DNA from: Maylandia zebra | Lineage: Eukaryota; Chordata; Actinopteri; Cichliformes; Cichlidae | Direction of reading: 5' to 3' | DNA: 64,000 nt | NCBI RefSeq assembly: GCF_041146795.1 | Contig: NC_135169.1 | Location: 11,679,585-11,743,584 of the forward strand | Shown: positions 26,504 through 38,111 of the stretch, one piece after another | Numbering within the stretch: position 1 is the stretch's first letter | Layout: each line of letters starts with the position of its first letter | The notes under the pieces: generated by a model | Seen by the model: only the letters and a program-made list of their open reading frames with translations | Databases searched by the model: none | What the model was told of the DNA's origin: nothing | Program-made: the position numbers and the translations under genes

Positions 26504-29500
26504 CACTTACACAGTATTCTTTGTCCACATGTGTACCTATATGAAACGTCATATGTTAATGAACCTATGCATATTAATGTAACCTCAATAAAAGAGCAGT
26601 GTTACGGGGGAGTGGATGAGAGTCTGACGGAGGTCAAGTGGGTGGAACGACACTTGGCTCCAGGCAGGCCTCCCTCATGCATGAGTAACACAAAGAACTT
26701 TGCCTACTTGCGTCTTGCTTTTGCTTTGTAGTAAATTGTTCTTAACGTTCCAGCGAATAGGTTTATGCTACAAACCTATCACTCATGATATCCGTTTGGA
26801 TATGTGGCAAGAGGGAAACATGAATGTGAAACCAGGAGATGTCCTTACTGAATCGTCAGAGCTGAACAGGTGAAGGAGAAACATGTTTACTTTTTAGATG
26901 ACAAGAAGGGTTGAAGGAAAGTTATGAACTGTTTCTGAGAGACAACTAACACCAGGATCCTTTTCTATGTAGCTGAAAGCTGGTAACTGTGCAGGGGCGG
27001 ATCTAGCAAAGTTTTGCCAGGGGGCCAGGTTGGGCATTAACAAGAAAAGGAGGGCACAAAAAATACTTTTCTTTCTTATTCTCATTTAAAATTTCTAGCT
27101 TTTAACAAATAATTATCCAGATCTTACAACCAAAGTTTTCATCTGATGTCAAATGTATAGAAATCCATTATTGTACATAGTAATTTTTATTGAGGGTTCC
27201 ATCATAATTTCTTCAGAAGTAAGTACTGTATATGATGCCAGTATTTTCCCACATTTTCTAGAAACTTCAATTAAGTTTTATTCTTTCTCACCTGTCTTTC
27301 TGTCTCCTTTCACTTTTTAAAGGTTGCCATGTGTAACAGAGTTAGAAAATAGCTTAATGAATTTCCTCAAAATTGATGTGCTTTGTGAATAGTTGGACAA
27401 ATATCGCAACTGCAACTGTTAAGGTTTCAAATTGCTGCACAGTGCATGCCTCAGCAAAGGAAAATACTCCCAAGCTGGTGGTAGGTGCTTGTGAGCGATA
27501 CTGTTGTCAGTTTTGTATGTGTATTAATGAAAACGTTCTTATAGTGGTAATTGTCAATGTGTATTTTGATTGTAAGCAGTACTTGCATGTAACCTGAAAG
27601 CTACAGGCATTTTGATGCATGGGTAGTAAATTTATTCACGAGTAGCATTTTTAGTTAGCATGCTAAGCTAGTACTCGTTAGCTTTTTGACTTACACTCAG
27701 CTTTAATGTTTCTCTATGAAATTGTCATTATTCTAATTCTTTTCAACAGAACTGAATGTTGAAGTTGCTTTGCACACTGTTAATGACGACTGTGTGCTGT
27801 TTTCTTTGTACCAGGTAGGCACTGTTAAGTATAAGTTTTAATTGATGCTGTTGTATAGGAAAAAAAATGATGACAATGATGATTGTTTTATAATAGAAAA
27901 GCTGTTTTTATATGTTATTGTTGTTGTTGTTGGTTAGGAAAAAGGAGATATAATGTCTCTTATCACTCATTTACCACAAGGAGAAAAATAAATAAATAAT
28001 ACTGCTACTATACAATCACAGGTTTGGTTTCAGCTAGAACTTTTAAAAGAAAGACTTTGTTGATGTTGTGTTCTTTAAATATATCTTGTTAAGTGTTATG
28101 TTTGGAAAGAAAAAGGAAAATACTCCCAAGCTGATGAACTGAATGTTGCAGTTGCTTTGCACACTGTTAATGACGACTGTGTGCTGTTTACTTTGTACCA
28201 GTTGCCAGAATAAAGAGGGAGCCCAGAGTAAGGGCAAGTCCAGCGTTGCAGTGCCGTCCTTTCTACATGGGCATATCACACCACTTGCACGATCGACTCA
28301 CAGAACAGCAACAGCTACACATGTTAGACAAAATATTTTGCCCTGCCATGCTGTTTATTGATGTGGTAAATGAATAATTTATGAAAATATCACTAAGTCT
28401 GTCATTTATTATTTTTAATATTCAGTAATGATCATGTCTCACCTCTAGTCTTCTCTGGCTTAATTTTAGGTTTCCACCATGTGTTGTAGATAGTTCAGGA
28501 GGTTAACTCGACCAACTCTTTGGGTTTCGGCTAAGTACTGTTTAGAATACCAGAATAGGGAGGATGGTGTAGGTTTAAGTTTATTAGATTGATACATATG
28601 TACCAACAAGACAGTGTACATCACTGTGACAACAGCGTTTGTTTTCATTCAAAGGCTTTATGGTTTTTCCTATAATACCTGGTGGGCCAGTCTCTAGTCA
28701 AAATGCCGGAGCCGATTTTTTGTCCCAGTCCAGTGCTGCACATGGCCCACATACCGCAAAGAATGACGGCCCTTTGGTGGCCCAGAACAGGTTTGCCACT
28801 CTCGATAGAGGACATTGAGTGACATCTACCAATTCGGAACCACGATTATAGAGTTCTGGCTGATTGGAGCTGGCTCGGACCTGGAATTAGCGAAGAACAA
28901 GAAGTGGCTACAGCTATGGTAAATGGTAGATGGCCTGTATTTGTATAGCGCTTTACTAGTCCCTAAGGACCCCAAAGCGCTTTACACATCCAGTCACCCA
29001 CCCATTCACACACACATTCACACACTGTTCACAGCTGTTCAAAATCCCACAAGGCTGGCTGACATGATGGGCAGGGCTGTGAGTACTGTGAGACTGCGTT
29101 TATTGAACACAATATGGATAAGATCTTGGAGAAGAAGAATGGGAATTGAGACACCTGGTGACCAGTGATGGTAGGACTGCACGATTTTGCATGAAATGAG
29201 AATCACGATTTTTTGGCTTAGAATTGAGATCACGATTCTCTCACGATTTTCTTTTCCAATATAAATATTTATTGCACTTATTAACTGCACATCAATTTCG
29301 TAACAGTTGAGACTGAACATAAAAACAGTAAATGAACATAAAAATAAATGTCTCACATTTTGTTGTTGCCGCAAAATGTTGTAATGCTTGTAATTCCGCC
29401 TCCACCGTTGCTCGACACTGCGTGTATAGAGCAGGTAGTGCAACATTTGAAAAATAGCTGCGGGACGGCACTGTGTAGCGTTTGTCTAGGGTGTTGATCA

Positions 29501-32500
29501 TTTTCCCAAATCCCTCGTTTTGCACAGTGTTGATGGGAGCCATATCTTTAGCCGGGTGATAAGTGATAGCCTCCGTAATTTCTTTGTGCCTGCGGGAGTT
29601 CAACGGGTATGGGGAAGCGCTGTATAAGGTTCCTGTTATTGATGTTTGGGTGGTTGACCGGGACGGATTTTCTCCTGTGACTTTCTTGGCCTTTCCAGCT
29701 TCGTGATCTCTCACGTGCTCTCCGTTGTTTTTACCCTGCCAGCTGGCTTCTGTATCACGTGGTATAAGGCTCCGCTCCTGTCATTTGTTGAGCAGGAAGA
29801 GTGAGCGCTTGTTGTCATGCAGAATATGTCCCGGATCTAAATGCGGTCATCGTCAATCGTCATCTTTTCTTTTTCTTTTTTTAAATCGTTGTCATTTGGA
29901 AATGAGATCGCACATAAGTATGAATTGAGATCGCGATTTTCTAACGATTAATTGTGCAGCCCTAAGTGATGGACATTAGACCAACTGTAAAATTGGATGC
30001 AGTTTGTTCGCACTAACCAAAACAACTATCATCTTCATCTCATGCGCCCCCCCAGCGCCACTGGATGCTCAAGGCAAAAGCTGACGGGAATAACAAAAAT
30101 TCTACTTAGATAACAAGACTGTTGTTGTGACTTTCTCCCCCCTCCTTGAACACTACCTACGTCGACACAAGATTGTTGACTTTTGCCTGACTGAGTGAAG
30201 GGACACTTTCTCTCGGCTGAATACGGAACACACACACATAAGCATGTACACTGACACAGACCTACACTCAACCCCACCCCTCCAAACACCTTCAAACCTT
30301 ATGTCTTCTATGTTGTGAGATGTGATGATTCTTATGCTTTGTGCTGAGGTGTTTTTTTCTGTTCTCAAACTGTTCTCCCTGTTGGAGCTCAGTCTGGGGG
30401 GAGTTCTTTTTTCTCCACGTCTATCACCATGTTGTGCATTTTCCATTGTTATACCTCTCTGACCTGTCTTCCCCGTGATGTTTGTGCAATGTATGTATGG
30501 TTGGAAGGGTGAGATGGCACTGGCAAGGCTGGCAGCCTTAACCCAATTTCCCTTGGGATGAATAAAGTATTATCAATCAATCAATCAATATTACAGGCTG
30601 TGCTTGAGTTTTTAAATCAGCTGATGTAAATGTAAACATTAAAACATGAAATGTCAGCATGAATCATGGTCCAACTCACATGAAACTGTCAGTCTGAAGG
30701 CATCACTCCATCCTGTTAAGAGATAGTCACTGCTACCCCGACATCTGTAGTCTCCACTGTGGGACACTGAAACTCTGCTGATCCTGTATTCACTGGATGT
30801 TGGAGGGCTGTTTGTGTTGGGTGCTGTCCATTCATATTTCCACACCTTTCCTTCACCTCCCTGAATCTCACATCTGAGAGTGATTGTCTCACCAGTGAAT
30901 ATCTGAGACCAGCTGTGATACAGGGTCACTGCGATCCTGTTACGAACTAACAAAGAAAAACATGCAGCAGCAGGTTTTTATCATAATTATTTGAATGCTG
31001 ATTTGTTTGCAGGAATGTTTAAAAGCAACTAAAATATTATATAGTATTTGCATAATATAATATAATATTATATAATATTATATAATGATTCATTCAGTGT
31101 GCAGACACTCAGCCGTTTGACCCAAGTACTTAAACATTTTGATAGACCTCTGTAGCTGACTCTGCTTTGGTTCCCTCGCAAAATGAATGAAAAAAAAAGA
31201 AAGTTTCTTTTAAAATCCAACCTAAAATCTTAATTGTAATTTTACTTTTCTGTTCAGATCAATAACTTTTGACATAATTTCTCCAGTGATTAGACTGCAT
31301 GACACATGATTTAATAATTTTCAATAACAAGCACTCACATTTTTGGTAATCACATTTTTCAAACACTGTAATATTAATTAGAAGAAGAAGAAGAAGAAGA
31401 AGAAGAATGAACTCCTTACTCTATGCCTGCGCAGACATTGTTGTTTTGTTCCAAATTAAAATTTTAAACTCACCAGTTCGCTGAAGTATGATGTCATTGC
31501 TGTCCTCTGTGGAGAAAACTGGATCTCCTCTCCCTCCTCTGCAGTAATAGATGCCTTCTTCTGAAATACTGATAGTGCGCTCTGATGTTCCAGCTCCTAT
31601 TTTCTGAGCTCCAGAAAACTCTGAATCACGTCTGAACCAGTCAAACTTCCAGCCAGCAGAGCCCTCCACAGAGCAGCTCAGTGTCACACTGCCCTCTGCT
31701 GGTATGATTGAACTTTGTGCTGTCAGTGTGGCTCTGGGTTTACTTGCTGTTGAGTTTAGAGTAAAAGTAAAACATTAGATCATCACTTTTTTCACGAAGA
31801 AAATTTCTTATAGTAGTGATTAAACTTTAAACACTCGCTGAGTAATTTATCAGGACTAATTACTCCTGTGGTTTATTATTCGTTGACCGAAAGACAAATA
31901 TCAAATAAAACAGTTTTGAATACTGCATCATCTCAGTTTCCTTTTGATTCATATTTTAATCATCACAACGCACAGAATTGCTTCTTTTCTTTCTGCTGGC
32001 GTGGGAGAGTGTCATTATTCTTACACCCAGACTATTTGTCCTCATCAGAGTTTATAAAGTCATTTTACTACAACAACTATTAAAAACTAAATACCCTGTG
32101 ATTGTTTGGGAATGGAAGATAACAAGCCTTGCACTAAACACCGATTGTCAGTCATCAGCAGTGCTGGGACTAACGCGTTATTAAGTAACGCGTTACAGTA
32201 ACTACGTTATTATTGTGGTAACGAGCACGGTAACTAGTTATTATGCCAAAATCAGGAACGCGTTACTCGTTACTGGGATTTAGATAGGCTCGTTATTCGT
32301 TACTTCATGTGGTGGCTATCGCGGAGCTTCCACAGATTCAATAACATTAGCAAGTGGTGGAGGCCAGCAGGTGGATGAAGGAAAAGGGAGGCAAGAGGAG
32401 AGACCCGAAGCGGCCGCTGGTCCGAGAGTGTCAGGTGAACTGAACTTCAGGTAAGAAGTTGTAACCTGCAGTCCATCTGGGTCAGATATGAACCAAGTTT

Positions 32501-35500
32501 AGGTGGAGTTTATTTTCGTTATGCTGACTTTTTCGTAATGCATGCTAGCTAGCATGACGGAGTTTCTATACAGCTGGGTGGGTGCTATGTTACTGATGTT
32601 GAACTTTATTTTGTTCATAAGGTTAATTATTAGAGTTGCCAACCGTAAAAAACGGAATCGTCTCGTATTCAGAGAAAATATTACGCGTTTCGTATTGAGG
32701 TGAAAAGGAACAGTTTGTCCCGGACTTCAGCTAGAATGGAAAAAGACACAAAGCTGGAGTTTTTCTGCGTCCTTACGCTGCACAGCTGCCTCTTCTTCTT
32801 TCATTCTCACTCCTCCCTCTCCTGTTTCTACTTCAATCATGAAACTGATCAATGATCAGCTGATCGGCTTTTCTCTCTTGTTTATTTGTCGCCCACTTTG
32901 CGCCAGAAAGAGGAAACCAGCGGATGTAAACAACAGCAGCACTTTTAAGCTTGATCAGCTGTTGTTAGAATTTATTTAATATTAATTTCTAGTATCATCT
33001 GATGTTTGCTGGAGCCACAGCTGTAAACCTGCTGGTCATGATGTCGGTTTGGTTATGTGGTGAGAGGGAAACATGAAGAAACCAGGAGATGTCCTTACTG
33101 AATCATCAGAGCTGAACAGGTGATGGAGAAACAGGTTTACCTTTTAGGTGACATGAATGAGTTGAAGGGAAGTTATGAACTGTTTCTGAGAGACAAATAA
33201 CACCAGGATCCTTTTCTAAGTAGCTGACAGCTGGTAACTGTGCAGGGGCGGATCTAGCAAAGTGTTGCCAGGGGTCCATGTAGGGCATTAAAAGGGAAAG
33301 GGGGGCACAAGGAAATACTTTCTTATTCTCATTTAAAATGTCTCACTTTTAAAAAAATAATTATCCGAGTCTTACAACAAACAATTGATAGATTGATACA
33401 TATATACCATCAGAACAGTGTACATCACTGTCACAACAGTGTTTATTTTCATTCAAAGGCTTTATGATTTTTCCTATAATGGTGGGCAGGTCTCTAGTCA
33501 AAATGCCCAGGACGATTTTTTTGTCCCAGTCCAGCTCTGTATGCAGCTCATCTGCAGTCTGGTGTTACCTACATCTTCCCATTCGGAAGGCAGAATTTCC
33601 GAGTTCTGAGTACAATCGAAAGCACCATGACTGCAGTTTTTGTGTTGGATGTAAAAAGCAGGCTAGGATAGAATCAGGTGTGGGATTTCTCTCGTGGAAA
33701 TGTGCACATTATCTTTTCCTTTCTATTGGTAGGTGGCACAGTGCACTTGTGGCAAGTAAGCAAGCTAGAAGACTGGCAATCTTGCTGGGTATCCAGTTAT
33801 GGAAGCAACACATTAACAAGAGAATTCTGAGTAAAACCAAAGTTACTCTCCCTAGTAACTAGTTACTCTGAAAGTAATGAGTAACTTGAAGTAACTGAGT
33901 TACTTTTGATAGAAGTAACTAGTAATGTAACTAAGTTACTAATTTAAAGTAACTTACCCAACACTGGTCATCAGTGACAAAGAAGGTATTTACAGTGATT
34001 TAATGTTTCCATTTTAAATAATTCATAGACTTGCGACAACGGCCAAATAACATTTTACATTGAAAACTCATCACCTTCATCTATCTGTACCAACTTTTAT
34101 AAATAAATAAATAAATATATAGGTGAAGATCTGAGATAATCTGACTTCTCCTTAAATTACAGATTGGTTTTCTTTTCCTTTTCCAGATGTTTCATTGTAA
34201 GTGTTGTTGTTTTTGGAACCACATTCAAAGCTATTTGTAAGCTAAAAAACAAAACAAAAGCTGCAGTATTGTTGAAAGACAAAGGATATTATCACAATAC
34301 ACTTCACAGATTCATTTGTTATGAATTCATATGTGTTCAACTTACATGATACAGTCAGTGTGATGATATCACTCCACTCTGAGAAGAAATAGTCCCTTCT
34401 GCCCCGGCAGCTGTATCCTCCACTGTCAGACTCAGTAGCTCTGATGATTCTGTATTCATTGGATGTTGGAGGTGTGTTTAACTTGGCTGCTCTCCATTCA
34501 TACGTCCACTGAGCTCCTTCACCTCCCTGAATCTCACATCTGACAGTGACTGTCTCACCGCTGTATATCTGAGTCCAGGATGGCTGCAGGGTCACAGTGG
34601 GCTTACTGGGAACTGTTCACAGAAAAATATCCATTGACAAGAATCAAAGTCAAGAGAAGTGCATCATGATTTCTGTTTCATATAATAATAAGAGCACTCG
34701 GAGATCACAGCTCCCTCTGAAGGGCAAGAGTTGTACTAAAACTTTAACGTTTTATGCTGATGTCAGCATTAGTAATATGGAAATATAGTGTAGCATATAA
34801 ATATATTGTTGTGCCATTGTGACGTCATATTATGTTGTATTGAAAAAGAAAAGTGGGACCCTGACCTTTGACCTTGATGCATTATACAGAAAATTGTGTA
34901 TTATTCTTTACCCAAATAACTGCAGCAGAATTGGCTGAAGTCTGTGGCTTCTGTAAAAACTTGAGATTTAAAGATATATTCATGCAGCATGTGAAGCTGC
35001 AAAAATGTATGGGGTGGTAACAGGGTGTTGTATTAAAAAAAATTATAGTGTGTTGTACAGCTGTCTCAATGCCGTTTCATATTATATGTTACTAAAAATG
35101 GTTTCTAGATTATTTTTTATTTATATATTAAGGACAACTTTGACATTGGGCCCAAAAATGAATTTCAAACTCAAGTGCTTAGCCAACCTATGTCCCACAA
35201 CGCCAATACATTGTTGTGAAATTTGAAGACGATCCACAAAATTTTACTTTCACATTAAAGAAAAACAAAGTGTTCATTTAACAGATGCAGAAACAAAGAG
35301 GGTGATCTTTCAGTCATTGAAATAATAGAGGGAACTCACGAGTTTGCTGAACTGTGACGTCACTGCTGTCCTCTGTGTAGTAAACTGGATCTCCTCTCCC
35401 TCCTCTGCAGTGGTACAGACCTCCTTGTGAGACACTAATAACTCTGTTTGCTTCATTTCCTCTCATGAGCTGAGCTTTAGAAGAGACTGAATCACGTCTG

Positions 35501-38033
35501 ACCCAGTCAAACTTCCAGCCAGCAGAGCCCTCCACAGAGCAGCTCAGTGTCACACTGCCCCCTGCTGGTATGACTGAACTTTGTGCTGTCAGTGTGGCTC
35601 TGGGTTTACTTGCTGTTGAAGAAACAAAACCATTAAAAAAATTAAATCATCATAAAAAATACATTTCTTATAGCACTAATCACACTTTAAACATTCACAG
35701 ATTAATTTATCTACAAACACAAAAATTAATTAGTTTCCCTGCATGTGACACATTAGACTGTTTAACAAACTAAAGATTTCACTGATTTATCATTCTCTTA
35801 TCAAACTGTCATCTCTGTACATTCCTCTTTAAATTGCTGATATTTTAAGAGCCTCCATGGTGTCTCTCCTTTCTGTTTGCACAGTGAGAAAAACTGTTGT
35901 CCTGAGCTGCCTGCAGACAGCTGGATCATTGTTGGAGTTTTCCTGTTAAGACAGATGTAAACATGAAAACATTAAATGTCAGCATGAATCATGGTCCAAC
36001 TCACATGAAACTGTCAGTCTGATTGCATCACTCCATCCTGTTAAGAGATAGTCACTGCTACCCCGACATCTGTAGTCTCCACTGTGGGACACTGAAACGC
36101 TGCTGATCCTGTATTCACTGGATGTTGGAGGCCTTTTTTTGTTGGGTGCTGTCCATTCATATTTCCACACTTTTCCTTCACCTCCCTGAATCTCACATCT
36201 GAGAGTGATTGTCTCACCAGTGAATATCTGAGACCAGCTGTGCTGCAGTTTCACAGCAACCCGAACTGTTCAACAAACAAATAAACAGAAACAAATCATG
36301 TGGGAGCAAAAATACATTTAAATATATTAAGTCTTACTTTAATTTAAACATGAATTTGTTGCATTTCAGAAAAAAACTATAAACATTCACCTTGTTTCTG
36401 AATTGTAACTGCAGCACTGTCCTCTGTGGAGAAAACTGGATCTCCTCTCCCTCCTCTGCAGTAATAGATGCCTTCTTCTGAAATACTGATCGTGTGCTCT
36501 GATGTTCCAGCTCCTATTTTCTGAGCTCCAGAAAACTGTGAATCACGTCTGAACCAGTCAAACTTCCAGCCAGCAGAGCCCTCCACAGAGCAGCTCAGTG
36601 TCACACTGCCCCCTGCTGGTATGATTGAACGTTGTGCTGTTAGTGTGGCTCTGGGTTTACTTGCTGTTGAGTTTACAGAAAAAAAGTAAAACGTTAAATC
36701 TTCACTTGTCTCAGGACCTAATTTAAGTGCTGATCACACTCTAAACAGTTTTTTAATAATTTATCTACAAACACCAAAAAGGAAATTAGAAATTACTCTG
36801 CCTATTCCACATTACACTGCCTACAAAACGTCACTATAGGTTTCACTGATTTATCATTCTTTTATCAAACTGTCATCTCTGTACATTCCTCTTTACATTG
36901 CTGATATTTTAAGAGCCTCCATGGTGTCTCTCCTTTCTGTTTGCACAGTGAGAAAAACTGTTGTCCTGAGCTGCCTGCAGACAGCTGGATCATTGTTGGA
37001 GTTTTCCTGTTAAGACAGATGTAAACATGAAAACATTAAATGTCAGCATGAATCATGGTCCAACTCACATGAAACTGTCAGTCTGAAGGCATCACTCCAT
37101 CCTGTTAAGAGATAGTCACTGCTACCCCGACATCTGTAGTCTCCACTGTGGGACACTGAAACTCTGCTGATCCTGTATTCACTGGATGTTGGAGGGCTGT
37201 TTGTGTTGGGTGCTGTCCATTCATATTTCCACACCTTTCCTTCACCTCCCTGAATCTCACATCTGAGAGTGATTGTGTCACCATTGAACACTTGAGACCA
37301 GCTGTGCTGCAGCGTCACTGTGATCCTGTTACTAACTGAAAAAGAAAACCATCACTCTTTTCAGTAGCAGGTGAACAAATGTTCTTTTTTGTTTGCAGGA
37401 ATCTAAGATAACTCAAATATCAATATAATATAACAGTCTTGAATCTGTGTTGGTGTCTCAGCCAACTGATTGAAAATTAAAAGAGTTTTAATATTTAAAC
37501 TTGGGATCTTAAAAACAGATGTGGCTATCTGCAATTAGTATGTTTTATATTTGCTTTCATATTGAGATGAAGAACATTAGTAATCATTTACCCACTGATT
37601 ACACTTCTTGAGACATGATTTAGAAATGGTTAATAAATACGCCACACACTGCTGTTACATGTGTAAATGTGTAAAAAAGAATTTGTTATTTTATTCTGTT
37701 TAAATATTCAAACTCACCAGTTTCCTGAATGGTGACTGAGTCACTTTCTGTTATGATGACATTTCCCCCTGCAGGTTTGCAGGTGTAGTTTCCTCCTTTC
37801 AAGACAGAGATAACTCTCTCTGAAACATTAGACATTGCTGACGGTTTTTCGGATGAGGTTTCTCTGAACCACTCATATTTTAAGTTGGCAGAGTTCTTCA
37901 CGTCACAGGTCAGTGTCACACTGCCCCCTGTTGGTATCGTTCTGCTGTTTGCTATCACAACAGCCTTGTCATGTTCTGTAAGTTAGAAATACAACAAAAG
38001 GAGAAAATTGTTCCTAGTGTAACAATTGGGTTG

Positions 38034-38111
<78 letters not shown>

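Larger units (their letters stand above)
23925..28830 (+). mobile_element. Long relic related to the 32159 hAT element
   Basis: Shares several blocks with 32310-33560 (for example GCATGCTAGCTAGCATGACGG, ATTCAGAGAAAAT, AACACCAGGATCC, CTAGTCAAAATGCC). The blocks are separated by extra sequence and by inserted elements at 24245, 26101 and 26234. An internal direct repeat (TTGCTTTGCACACTGTTAAT at about 27759 and 28153) is present. No intact coding. Confidence 0.55.

Noticed and set aside
29039-29446. 135-residue minus-strand frame
   Set aside because: Crosses the boundary of a hAT element and a SINE tail; only the 29292-29714 frame has transposase-like text.
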